Position numbers and translations under genes: made by a program. The notes beneath the pieces were generated by a model, which did no database searches, was not told the DNA's origin, and saw only the letters and a program-made list of their open reading frames with translations. 64,000 bases of DNA from contig CAVQVN010000009.1 of NCBI GenBank assembly GCA_963717135.1, positions 930,001 to 994,000 on the forward strand. The letters run 5' to 3'. Source of the DNA: UBA4744 sp963717135. Lineage in GTDB: Bacteria > Actinomycetota > Acidimicrobiia > Spongiisociales > UBA4744. This document shows positions 9,110 to 16,614 of the stretch, piece after piece (position 1 is the stretch's first letter; each line of letters starts with the position of its first letter).

Positions 9110-9531
9110 TCGACCCGTGAGACAGAAGTGCTCTCGGTCTCGCCGCTGGGAACAAAGAGGTCGGAAACCTCGATGTTCACTTCCTTGACCAAAAGACCGG
9201 TCCCCGCCTCGATCTTGGTGATGACGTTGTCCCGCAGGTCTTGAGCGACGGTGGGAATCGAGTAGCCGTAGTCGACCACAATGACGAGGTCGATGGCCGT
9301 TTCCCGCTTGCCGACCTCAACGTTGACGCCCTGAGACAGCGACTCGCCCGGGCGAACCCGGCCAATGAGGCGCCGGAAGGTTGTGCCGAGTTCGTGTACG
9401 CCCTTCACTTCGCGGGCCGCGATTCCGGCCATCTTGGCCACCACGATGTCGGCCACGGTGGTGATCCCCTTCTCGGTCTCCAACACGAGCCCTTCTAGCC
9501 CCCGCTCCTCTTTCAATGCCACATCTGCCAT
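9106..9531 (-). CDS. Asp23/Gls24-family envelope stress protein
   Basis: 141 residues with the family core: ETEKGITTVADIVVAKMAGIAAREVKGV, then VNVEVGKRETAIDLVIVVDYG and the C-terminal DLRDNVITKIEAGTGL VKEVNIEV region. Asp23 proteins are abundant, membrane-associated through AmaP, and linked to cell-envelope and alkaline stress. It heads a four-gene overlapping cluster. The start is 77 bp from the GTG of a divergent gene, so the two transcripts may share a control region. Confidence 0.9.
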   Translation of the reverse strand: MADVALKEERGLEGLVLETEKGITTVADIVVAKMAGIAAREVKGVHELGTTFRRLIGRVRPGESLSQGVNVEVGKRETAIDLVIVVDYGYSIPTVAQDLRDNVITKIEAGTGLLVKEVNIEVSDLFVPSGETESTSVSRVE

Positions 9532-9608
9532 TGCCTCTTCTCCTTCTGGTCGCGACTACAGACAAGAGACGCTTGATCGAGGCGAAAAGTCGCGCCGGAC
9601 CTTCTAAC

Positions 9609-9893
9609 GTGCGTGTCGTGCATGTCCAGGACGGACCGAACGGCGAGACAACGATTTCCGCAGCGGCCCTCCGTCGCGCTGTGGACGCCAGGCTGTCTCC
9701 CCTCAGAGTGCGGTTGATCGGTGTGCGGGTGGTGGGCAACGAGGTGACGATCACGGTCGAAACTTCTGGGAATACAGTCGCCGCCCGGGCAGCCGTCGAA
9801 GATCGGCTGGACTACGGTTTCTGGATCGATCTGGGGTTGGTTGATCTGGCGCCACAGGTCCACGTGCAGGCGTCGAAACGCCGTCGGGGTTAG
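9609..9893 (+). CDS. uncharacterised 94-residue protein beside the Asp23 cluster
   Basis: I do not recognise a named family. From the GTG at 9609 the protein starts VRVVHVQDGPNGETTIS and ends LDYGFWIDLGLVDLAPQVHVQASKRRRG. It has no membrane segment. The end is reminiscent of the AmaP-like protein (LDEEFWSSLG...IPVDIHLNYV), so it may be a free Asp23-related soluble domain. An ATG at 9516 in the same frame gives 31 more residues but would overlap the Asp23 start on the other strand; I prefer the GTG although its ribosome binding site is weak. It ends 7 bases before the sigma factor. Confidence 0.55.
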   Translation: MRVVHVQDGPNGETTISAAALRRAVDARLSPLRVRLIGVRVVGNEVTITVETSGNTVAARAAVEDRLDYGFWIDLGLVDLAPQVHVQASKRRRG

Positions 9894-9900
9894 CTCACTG

Positions 9901-10575
9901 ATGGCCGGCTTCCTCCATCTGGCCGATCTCGCCCATGTCCTGATCCGGCGGGCCGTCCCGTTCGGTGGGCACCACCAGGTCTGGTTTTTGGCCGCATCCC
10001 GCGACCTCGAAGACCCGGCAGTCGTCTATATCTCGAGGTCGAGCAAAGGCAAATCGACGGAACCAGGAGACGATCGTGACGGCCACGAACTCGAAATGCT
10101 CTACCGAAACCATGCTCCCGCCATGTACCGGGTAGCGGTGGCGGTGATCCGCAACCCAACTCTGGCCGAGGACGTCGTGCAGGAGTCGCTGGTGAAAGCG
10201 TGGCTCGGTCTCGAACACTTCCGAGGTGACGCGCAGCTTCGCACCTGGCTGCTGCGAATCACTCACAACACCGCGGTGTCGGAGTTGCGCCTGATACGAG
10301 ACACGCCTCTGGACCCTCTGGACTTGCGGGACCGCGAGGCGCCCGGCCCGGATACTGAAGTGATCAACCGCGCCTTGCTGGCGGCCTTCGAGAATGCCCT
10401 GTTCGAGCTGGACGTACTAAGCCGCGCGATCGTCACCCTTCGTGAGATTGAGGGGCTCAGTTACGACGAGATCGCCGAGGTCCTCGGTGTAACTTTGTCG
10501 ACGGTCAAGACCCGGTTGTTTCGAGCCCGGAACGAACTCAAGGACCGGCTGAGAGGATGGCGGGGCGAGTCGTGA
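9901..10575 (+). CDS. ECF-type RNA polymerase sigma factor
   Basis: Region 2 is clear (MLYRNHAPAMYRVA, NPTLAEDVVQESLVKAW, GDAQLRTWLLRITHN), as is region 4 (ALFELDVLSRAIVTLREIEG, LSYDEIAEVLGVTLSTVKTR with a helix-turn-helix). The start is uncertain: the ATG at 9901 gives 224 residues with about 65 before region 2 that look unlike conserved sequence; an internal ATG at 10096 would remove part of region 2. A good AGGAG-6-GTG at 10077 is out of frame. The stop overlaps the next gene, a zinc-finger protein, as in sigma/anti-sigma pairs. The divergent Asp23 cluster is a plausible target (inference). Confidence 0.85.
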   Translation: MAGFLHLADLAHVLIRRAVPFGGHHQVWFLAASRDLEDPAVVYISRSSKGKSTEPGDDRDGHELEMLYRNHAPAMYRVAVAVIRNPTLAEDVVQESLVKAWLGLEHFRGDAQLRTWLLRITHNTAVSELRLIRDTPLDPLDLRDREAPGPDTEVINRALLAAFENALFELDVLSRAIVTLREIEGLSYDEIAEVLGVTLSTVKTRLFRARNELKDRLRGWRGES

Positions 10576-10874
10576 AACGTCATCCCCACCGTCGGGCTCT
10601 CCAGATGTGGGCTGCGGGTAAACGCGACGATCTAACCCGGCACGTAACCTCCTGTGAGCGCTGTCTGACCGAACTCGATCGGCTCACCGGCCTCGACCAC
10701 GAAGCTCGTGAGCTGCTTGCCCGAGTGGTCACCCCCGAGGCGGGTTTCGCCCACCGAATCGAACTGGCAGTCGAGAAGCGAGCCCGAAACGCGGAGACAT
10801 GGTCGGTGGCGGCCGACCTGTTCTCGCTAGGTTGGAGGGTGTTCGACGCCATAGCGGAGCAAGATGACGACTGA
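10572..10874 (+). CDS. zinc-finger anti-sigma factor candidate
   Basis: A 100-residue protein read from GTG 10572, overlapping the sigma stop (GTGA); an in-frame ATG at 10557 would add five residues. It has HVTSCERCLTEL, the H-x3-C-x2-C zinc motif of ZAS-type anti-sigma factors, and then a helical region. No convincing membrane helix is present, unlike most ECF anti-sigmas, so it would be soluble. Coupling to the sigma gene supports the call; the partner is inferred. Confidence 0.7.
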   Translation: MKRHPHRRALQMWAAGKRDDLTRHVTSCERCLTELDRLTGLDHEARELLARVVTPEAGFAHRIELAVEKRARNAETWSVAADLFSLGWRVFDAIAEQDDD

Positions 10875-11631
10875 ACGGTGGCTGATAGCCGGCGCATTTG
10901 TGGTGGGCGGGTTGGCTCTCGGAGCCGTCGCCGGGTGGCTCATCCGCCGGCGGTTGCTCAAGATGCCCGGCAGCGATGCCACCAAATCGATGGCCGGGAT
11001 CGCCGGACTGTCGGCGTTCTGGTTCCTCAGCCTGGTCGGAGTTCTACTCGCCATCGGGCTGATCCAACCGGAAACCCTCCAGGACGTACCCCGCCAGCTC
11101 CTCGACTACATGCCCAGACTGCTCGCCGCAGGACTCATCCTCTTCACCGGCTACGCGGTTGCGGTCACCGCCTCCCGACTACTGGCCTTCGGCGTCGAAC
11201 GAGCCTCCGGGCGGACCGCCCGTCGCGCCGGCGCGATCGCCCGCTGGGGCGTGTTGGCCGCCGCGATCCTGCTGGCCCTCGCCCAACTGGGTGTCGACAC
11301 CACCGTCCTGTTGATTCTCATCGGACTGGCCGGCTTCGGCATCGCTCTGGCGGGAGCCCTCCTGGTCGGGTTGGGAGGCCGTCCCCTGGCTCGGGAGATA
11401 GGCGCCGGACGATACATCTCACGATTCGTGGACCCGGGTATGCACCTGCAATACGGACAGGAGACCGGCAAGATCACCCAACTCCATCCGGCCACGATCG
11501 AGCTGGAAAGCCCCAAAGGCGGACGGCGACACGTGCCCTACACACAGCTCCTCACCAATGGTTTCACCGTGAACCCGGACAAGGACCCCGCAAACCCGCC
11601 ACCCGCCGAGAATCCATTACATGAGGAGTGA
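10864..11631 (+). CDS. membrane protein with conserved TM-helix repeats (MscS-like)
   Basis: 255 residues, overlapping the anti-sigma gene by 11 bases. Hydrophobic helices lie near residues 6-27, 43-65, 84-105 and 125-172. The stretch ARRAGAIARWGVLAAAI and GLAGFGIALAGALLVGLGG resembles the conserved TM-helix unit and small-conductance channel pore, followed by a short beta domain (ITQLHPATIELESPKGGRRHVPYTQLL split here for length) like the MscS beta domain. It is probably a channel or envelope sensor. A GTGA overlap joins it to the MerR remnant. Confidence 0.65.
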   Translation: MTTERWLIAGAFVVGGLALGAVAGWLIRRRLLKMPGSDATKSMAGIAGLSAFWFLSLVGVLLAIGLIQPETLQDVPRQLLDYMPRLLAAGLILFTGYAVAVTASRLLAFGVERASGRTARRAGAIARWGVLAAAILLALAQLGVDTTVLLILIGLAGFGIALAGALLVGLGGRPLAREIGAGRYISRFVDPGMHLQYGQETGKITQLHPATIELESPKGGRRHVPYTQLLTNGFTVNPDKDPANPPPAENPLHEE

Positions 11632-11750
11632 TTCCGGTCCCCATCGGGCGGTTCTCGCAGATGACGCGGCTGTCGGTGAAGGCACTGCGGCTGTACGACG
11701 AGATCGGCTTGCTGCCTCCCGCTCAAGTCGACCCGTCACCCGGGTCGAGT
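11628..11750 (+). pseudogene. MerR-family regulator, N-terminal fragment
   Basis: From GTG 11628 the frame reads PIGRFSQMTRLSVKALRLYDEIGLLPPAQVDPS, the start of a MerR DNA-binding helix-turn-helix. After about 37 residues it degenerates where family members continue with TGYRYY; no recognition wing, dimer helix or effector domain follows. The frame happens to stay open into the CPBP gene, which would give an unlikely 321-residue fusion. I read it as a truncated relic; a short DNA-binding fragment could still be made. Confidence 0.65.
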
Positions 11751-11915
11751 TCCCGATCTGCTCCGAGTCCGGTTGACCGCCGGCGTCTCCAGGTCCGGCA
11801 GTCAGCCGGCTCCATTCATCGAGGACACGGCTTCTGGGGCGGGACACATGGCCCGGGACACTTGCCCTGTTCACGGCGCGGATCGGGCGCCATAATGAAA
11901 CGGAGAACGTTCGAG

Positions 11916-12593
11916 ATGTCATCGACGGCCCCCTCGGCAGGCGAAAGTCGTGAAGCGACACCCGTCGTCCTTCTTCGTCGTGGGGACCCGGGTAGCCGAG
12001 CTCTGGTCGTTGTCCTTCTGGCATGGGTCGCGTACGTCATCAGCCAGACGCTGGTCGTTACCGAGCACCTATCCGAAGTGGTGGGCGTGCTCATCGGTCT
12101 GGTCCTCGGAGCGGTCGGCGTAGCCGCGCTCCTCGCTGCAGGCCGGACGACGGCGTCGTGCTACCTCCGACCGGGGAGATTGTCACTGCGGGGTGCCCTC
12201 GCCCTGCTCCCGATCGTTCTGGTGTGGCCGCTCGTGCTGGCCACGGGCCAGTACACCGGACCCGACCCGGGTGGCGCTGCCGTGGGAGTGTTTGGCTCCG
12301 TCGCTCAAGAGCTGTTCTTCCGATCGGCGTTGCTCCCAGGATTGATGCTGCTGACCCGACCGCGCACTGCGCTGGTGATCCACACGGTGGCCTTCGGGAT
12401 ATGGCACGGAGGAGCTCTCCTGGCGGCGCCTGACCAGATGGGGGGTGCCATCGCCATCATTGTGGTGAGTCTGGGCGCCGGGTATGCGTGGGGATGGCAG
12501 ACCTTGCGCGACCGAACCGTTATCTGGGCGATGGCTCATCATTCGCTCCTCTGGATCGCCGGGTCGTTCTTCGATCTCTCACCTCCTTCATGA
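11916..12593 (+). CDS. CPBP-family intramembrane protein (Abi/CaaX-protease-like)
   Basis: About 225 residues with several membrane helices. The three CPBP motifs are present: QELFFRS (motif 1, normally EExxxR, here Gln-Glu), FGIWHGG (motif 2) and AHHSLLW (motif 3). The first glutamate is thus a glutamine, which may weaken or abolish protease activity. I chose ATG 11916 with GGAG ten bases upstream; ATG 11895 is also possible. It follows the MerR fragment and converges on the HAD gene. Role unknown; relatives act in peptide processing or self-immunity. Confidence 0.75.
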   Translation: MSSTAPSAGESREATPVVLLRRGDPGSRALVVVLLAWVAYVISQTLVVTEHLSEVVGVLIGLVLGAVGVAALLAAGRTTASCYLRPGRLSLRGALALLPIVLVWPLVLATGQYTGPDPGGAAVGVFGSVAQELFFRSALLPGLMLLTRPRTALVIHTVAFGIWHGGALLAAPDQMGGAIAIIVVSLGAGYAWGWQTLRDRTVIWAMAHHSLLWIAGSFFDLSPPS

Positions 12594-12639
12594 CGGGCTG
12601 CGAGTCCGACATCGAGCCACCCTGACCGAACCACGCCCT

Positions 12640-13326
12640 CTACGGAAGCAACGCGGACACCTCTCCGATCGATCTCACCGACAACTGCCCGGGGGGCCCC
12701 AGACCCAGCGGATCGATCAGCACAGAGGCGGCCAGTCCGGCGGCGCGGGCTCCACCCATGTCGTGGAAGTGAGAGTCACCCACGTACCAGGTGCCGGCGG
12801 CGGGAACCTCCAAGGCCCGGAGGGCTATCTCGAAGATCCCCGGGTCCGGTTTCGAGATCGCCACGTCCGTCGAATCGATGACCGCCTCGAACAGGCCGCC
12901 AAATCCGGCTCTCCCCAATTCTTCGGCGACGGTCCCATCCGAGTTGGAGACTACTGCCACCCGGTACCCCCTCGCTTGGAGGTCCAGGACCGTTTCCCTT
13001 GCTCCGGGAATGGGTTGATTCCACATGTTTTGGCCTCCGCCGAAAGCTTCCGCCATGTCCGCGGTGAGCGATACGTCGACCAGATCGAAGAGCCGCTCCA
13101 CCCACCAGCGAAAACTGAGGCGCTCTCCGGCCTCCAGCCGGTAGGCGAAGTCCGACATGGCCTGGAAGTGGGCCTCCTTCAGCGTGGTGGCCGGCACCGC
13201 GGGCAAGTCCCAATCGGCCAGGAAAGCATTGAAGGAACCGGGATTGATGAGCACCAGAGTCCCGCCTGCATCAAAGAGAACCAATTCCGGCCGGGAGGCC
13301 GGAACCTGAGGCCTGGAACTACTCAA
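12640..13326 (-). CDS. HAD-superfamily hydrolase
   Basis: A 228-residue phosphatase-like protein. Motif I is LVLFDAGGTLV (nucleophile near Asp19; the usual second Asp is Gly), motif II VVSNSDG, motif III SKPDPGIFEIAL and motif IV YVGDSHFHDMGGARAAG. A helical cap lies between. The start is a TTG at 13324-13326, supported by GGGAGG seven bases upstream and by overlap with the truA stop (TTGA). With Gly in place of the general acid, substrate turnover may differ; substrate unknown. Confidence 0.88.
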   Translation of the reverse strand: MSSSRPQVPASRPELVLFDAGGTLVLINPGSFNAFLADWDLPAVPATTLKEAHFQAMSDFAYRLEAGERLSFRWWVERLFDLVDVSLTADMAEAFGGGQNMWNQPIPGARETVLDLQARGYRVAVVSNSDGTVAEELGRAGFGGLFEAVIDSTDVAISKPDPGIFEIALRALEVPAAGTWYVGDSHFHDMGGARAAGLAASVLIDPLGLGPPGQLSVRSIGEVSALLP

Positions 13327-14057
13327 TATTCCACCTCCCACAGCGTCAAGCCTTGCGGAGGCGCCGCCCCGCAAGAAACATTCCGATCTAATGCGGCCAT
13401 GATGTCCGGGACCGCCTCGGGATCCAGCCTCCCCCTTCCGGCTTCCACGCACAAGGCAACCAGCGAGCGCACCATATGGCGGCAAAACGACGATGCGGTG
13501 ATCTCGAACACCAGATGGCCGTCGACCAGGCCCCTTTCCCAACCCAGGCGAAGGACGGTGCGCTCGGTCGAGCGTCCGTCCGCTTTGTGACAGAACGACG
13601 CAAAATCGTGGAGGCCGAGGAAGTGTTGTGCTGCCGAGTTCATCATGCCGAGGTCGAGCGGGTGGCGAACATGCCAGACGGTATGGCGGATGAGAGGATC
13701 GAGGAGCGGAAGGTTTGCTACCCGGTAATGGTAGGTACGCGACTGAGCGGAGAAGCGTGCGTTGAAGTCATCGGGAACCCGCGAGCATCCCCAAATGACG
13801 ATCTCCTCTCGAACCATGTTGTTGAGGGATCGGGCGGTCCGCTCCCCGTCCAGTTCCTTCTCACACGCGAAGCTCACCACCTGGCCGCGAGCATGAACCC
13901 CCGCATCGGTCCTCCCGGCCACGGTCGTGATGACCGGACCGGTGATCCGGAAAAGGGCATCCTCCAGGACCGCTTGAACGGTGCGGACACCCTTCTGGAC
14001 CGCGTACCCGGAGAACCCGGAACCGTCATAACCAAGATCGAGCCGGTAGGTCGGCAA
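13323..14057 (-). CDS. truA: tRNA pseudouridine(38-40) synthase
   Basis: Makes pseudouridine in the anticodon stem-loop of many tRNAs. 244 residues with the catalytic loop AGRTDAGVHARGQVV (Asp51), the starting LDLGYDGSGFSGYAVQKGVRTVQ and the C-terminal RHMVRSLVALCVEAGRG. It is commonly found downstream of rplQ; here a Yip1-like gene and a NUDIX gene intervene. Stop overlaps the HAD start. Confidence 0.97.
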   Translation of the reverse strand: MPTYRLDLGYDGSGFSGYAVQKGVRTVQAVLEDALFRITGPVITTVAGRTDAGVHARGQVVSFACEKELDGERTARSLNNMVREEIVIWGCSRVPDDFNARFSAQSRTYHYRVANLPLLDPLIRHTVWHVRHPLDLGMMNSAAQHFLGLHDFASFCHKADGRSTERTVLRLGWERGLVDGHLVFEITASSFCRHMVRSLVALCVEAGRGRLDPEAVPDIMAALDRNVSCGAAPPQGLTLWEVEY

Positions 14058-14064
14058 GGGACTC

Positions 14065-14601
14065 CTAGAAGAACCGGAAGATCTGGGCGAGATCTCCGCC
14101 GATGCCGATCAGCTGCAGTACCCACCAAAGAGCAATCGCGATCAAGGCCGAGAGGCCCGCTTGGCGCAGGTCGAGGTCAAAGAGAGCCTGGGCCGCTACG
14201 GCCAGGGTGGCGCCGAACCACACCAGGGCGGCAACGATGATCACCTGCACGAATGCGGAAGGAACGAAAAACGCAACCGTGAGCAACAGCAGCGGAGCGT
14301 GGGAAAAGCCGGTCAAGCGAACTGCAGTAGCGCCGGTGCCGTGACCGCCGAAGAGTTTCGTTGCGGCCAGCCACAATCCGCCGCCGACCACCAACCAGCC
14401 CACCACTCCCCCCAGCATGAACCACAGCAGGCCGATGAGATCGAACCCGACACTGGTACCGGCGATCAGCCCCAGGAAGATGACCCCGTACACCAAGACA
14501 ACCGCGAGAACAGAATTGCCGGTGGCGTAGCTGTCGAAGAACAGCTCGGTGTAGAGCTTCTTGTCGAGCCGGGCGGCCCTGAGCATTTGGTTGAAGAGCA
14601 T
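14065..14601 (-). CDS. Yip1-like integral membrane protein
   Basis: 178 residues, mostly hydrophobic, with about five membrane helices (roughly 30-48, 54-79, 100-120, 124-142, 150-172) and a short charged N-terminus FNQMLRAARLDKKLYTELF. This resembles bacterial Yip1-domain proteins of unknown role. It is 7 bases upstream of truA. No catalytic motif is visible. Confidence 0.6.
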   Translation of the reverse strand: MLFNQMLRAARLDKKLYTELFFDSYATGNSVLAVVLVYGVIFLGLIAGTSVGFDLIGLLWFMLGGVVGWLVVGGGLWLAATKLFGGHGTGATAVRLTGFSHAPLLLLTVAFFVPSAFVQVIIVAALVWFGATLAVAAQALFDLDLRQAGLSALIAIALWWVLQLIGIGGDLAQIFRFF

Positions 14602-14633
14602 TGGGGAGCCTCCGACCTGGAGGGTAGCAAGGA

Positions 14634-14700
14634 GCTGCGAGCTGAGAGCTGCGAGCTGCGAGCTGCGAGCTGCGAGCTACTAGCTACGAGCTACGAGCAG
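14634..14700. repeat. GAGCTGC heptamer array entering the NUDIX 3' end
   Basis: About nine 7-bp units, GAGCTGC changing to GAGCTAC. The array supplies the last codons and stop of the NUDIX gene (LVARS then stop), so it either inserted into or grew from the gene end. AGCT is palindromic, so the array can fold on itself. Confidence 0.85.
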
Positions 14701-15231
14701 CTTCTTCGCCGGTCGGCTCAGGCTGGGGCGGTCCTTCCATTCGGCCACTTCTTCCAGGGCGAACCACCTCACTTCGGTCGTGCCATCACCGGCCGCTGCC
14801 TCCGCGGAAACGGCGATGAACCCAAAACGGACGTCGAGGTGATCGTGGGCGGGTTCGTTACCCCGTTCCGGAAAACGGTGTACGTCGATGTCCAGCAAAC
14901 CCAAGAGCTCCAGACCTCGGAGACCTGTCTCCTCCTCGGTCTCGCGCCGGGCCGCTCCTTCGAGATCGGCATCGTCACCGTCAACATGCCCACCGGGTTG
15001 CAACCACTTGTCCAGCTTGGTGTGGTGCACGAGGAGAAGCGACGACCGGTCCGGGGAAACTGTGAAAGCGCTACCGGTGAAGTGACCGGGATCGAAATGG
15101 GAACGGGACAGCGAATCGCCGCCCTGATCAAGCAGCGAAAGCATCAAGGCCAGGTGACCCGCCTCGCGCTCATCGATGGGACGATAGGCAACCAAGAGCT
15201 CTCTGAGGCCAACCAGGCGGGGATCAGTCAT
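14680..15231 (-). CDS. NUDIX hydrolase
   Basis: 183 residues from ATG 15229-15231. The Nudix box is present: GAARRETEEETGLRG, matching the core REx2-3EExG(L), after GGHVDGDDADLE. It hydrolyses nucleoside-diphosphate-linked substrates; the substrate is not predictable. The C-terminal residues LVARS are encoded by the heptamer array, so the natural end may have been altered. It sits downstream of rplQ. Confidence 0.88.
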   Translation of the reverse strand: MTDPRLVGLRELLVAYRPIDEREAGHLALMLSLLDQGGDSLSRSHFDPGHFTGSAFTVSPDRSSLLLVHHTKLDKWLQPGGHVDGDDADLEGAARRETEEETGLRGLELLGLLDIDVHRFPERGNEPAHDHLDVRFGFIAVSAEAAAGDGTTEVRWFALEEVAEWKDRPSLSRPAKKLLVARS

Positions 15232-15274
15232 TAGGAGCCCGCCGTCCGATCGCGGAGAGCCGACAGCTGATAGC

Positions 15275-15300
15275 TCGAACTCGTCGCTAGACGAGTTCGA
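15275..15300 (-). terminator. perfect hairpin enclosing the rplQ stop codon
   Basis: An 11-bp perfect stem (TCGAACTCGTC / GACGAGTTCGA) has the rplQ stop (TAG) in its 4-base loop. The downstream arm is an inverted copy of the last codons. There is no U-tract, so it may be an intrinsic terminator of the non-U type or an mRNA end stabiliser for the alpha operon. Confidence 0.55.
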
Positions 15301-15637
15301 TGATCGCCATCTCCGCACTGTCGCCCCGGCGGGGGCCAACCCGCACGATACGGGTGTATCCGCCCGGACGGTCGGCGTAGCGGGGAGCAATGTCGTCGAA
15401 GAGCTTCGTGACGATCTCGGCATCTTCGATCAGTTTGAGCACCTCGCGCCGCGCGTGAAGGTCACCCCGGCGCGCTTTGGTGATCAATTTCTCGGCCACC
15501 GGGCGGACGGCTTTGGCCCGGGAAATTGTGGTCGTCACCTTCTCATCCCAAAAGAGCGACCCGGCCAGATTGTTCATCATGGCCTTCTCCTGGGACGGTC
15601 CTCCGCCCAGTCGAGCGCCTTTGCGAGGGCGGGGCAT
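15287..15637 (-). CDS. rplQ: 50S ribosomal protein L17
   Basis: 116 residues starting MPRPRKGARLGGGPSQEKAM, then NLAGSLFWDEKVTTTISRAK and the C-terminal GGYTRIVRVGPRRGDSAEMA. It lies around the exit-tunnel rim of the large subunit. ATG overlaps the rpoA stop, the standard end of the alpha operon. Its last codons form one arm of a hairpin. Confidence 0.98.
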   Translation of the reverse strand: MPRPRKGARLGGGPSQEKAMMNNLAGSLFWDEKVTTTISRAKAVRPVAEKLITKARRGDLHARREVLKLIEDAEIVTKLFDDIAPRYADRPGGYTRIVRVGPRRGDSAEMAIIELV

Positions 15638-16584
15638 TACTCGCGCTCCTCGTCCTGCACAGAATGGAGACTCAGACCGAGCTCGTCGAGCTTGGCTGTT
15701 ACTTCTTCGAGGCTCTTCTGACCGAAATTGGTGATGTTCAGCAAGTCATCGGGAGACTTCACGACCAGTTCGCCGACGGTCTTGATTTGCGCACGACGCA
15801 GACAGTTGCGGGGACGCTCAGAGAGGTCGAGTGCCTCGATGGGAAGGTCCAGGTCGGGAGAGGCCGATTCGGCGACGGCCACGTCCCCCAGCTCCAGACC
15901 GACTCCCTCGCCCATGTCGGCGAAGAGGCCCAGAAGCTCTCGCAGGGTCTTGCCGGCTGAGGAAACTGCTTCGGCGGGTTCCAGGGCACCGTTGGTGTCG
16001 ACATCGAGTACAAGACGATCGAAGTTGGTCATCTGGCCCACCTGGGTGCTTTCCACCCGATAGGACACCTTCCGGACCGGTGAGAATATCGAGTCGATCG
16101 GGAGCACACCGATGACGTCTCCCGCCTTGTTCTTCTCCGCGGTTCGATAACCGACGCCTCGTTCAACCGTCATTTCTACTTCGAGTTGGCCGCCGGCGGA
16201 CAGGGTGGCGATGTGCGTAGAAGGGTCGACGATCTCAACGCCGGCGGGTGTCTTGATGTCTCCCGCTTTGACTTCGCCTGCGCCTTTGGCCGACAGGTAC
16301 AGCGTTTGTGGCTCGTACTCCTCAGTTCTGACCACGACCTGCTTGATATTGAGGATGATGTCGACCACATCCTCGACAACGCCGGGGATGGTCGTGAACT
16401 CGTGCTGCACACCTTCGATCTGCAGCGAAGTCACGGCCGCACCGGGGATCCGGGCCAGCAAAGTTCGCCGGAGGGTATTGCCGATGGTGTATCCGAAACC
16501 CGGTTCGAGTGGCTCGACGATGAACCGGGATCGGGTCTCGGAGATGGGCTGTTCTTCAATTTGCGGGCGCTGGACGATCAACAC
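15637..16584 (-). CDS. rpoA: RNA polymerase alpha subunit
   Basis: 315 residues. The N-terminal assembly domain has FVVEPLEPGFGYTIGNTLRR-type sequence (EPGFGYTIGNTLRRTLL) for dimerisation; a linker (about 235-250) leads to the C-terminal DNA-binding domain with LDLSERPRNCLRRAQIKTVG and NFGQKSLEEVTAKL. It stands between rpsD and rplQ. No anomalies. Confidence 0.98.
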   Translation of the reverse strand: MLIVQRPQIEEQPISETRSRFIVEPLEPGFGYTIGNTLRRTLLARIPGAAVTSLQIEGVQHEFTTIPGVVEDVVDIILNIKQVVVRTEEYEPQTLYLSAKGAGEVKAGDIKTPAGVEIVDPSTHIATLSAGGQLEVEMTVERGVGYRTAEKNKAGDVIGVLPIDSIFSPVRKVSYRVESTQVGQMTNFDRLVLDVDTNGALEPAEAVSSAGKTLRELLGLFADMGEGVGLELGDVAVAESASPDLDLPIEALDLSERPRNCLRRAQIKTVGELVVKSPDDLLNITNFGQKSLEEVTAKLDELGLSLHSVQDEERE

Positions 16585-16614
16585 TCTGGGTTTCCCCTTC
16601 TTAGTTTGTGAGAG

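Noticed and set aside
11628..12593. A genuine MerR-CPBP fusion of 321 residues
   Set aside because: The linker is low-complexity and non-conserved in appearance, and the CPBP part has its own start and ribosome binding site.
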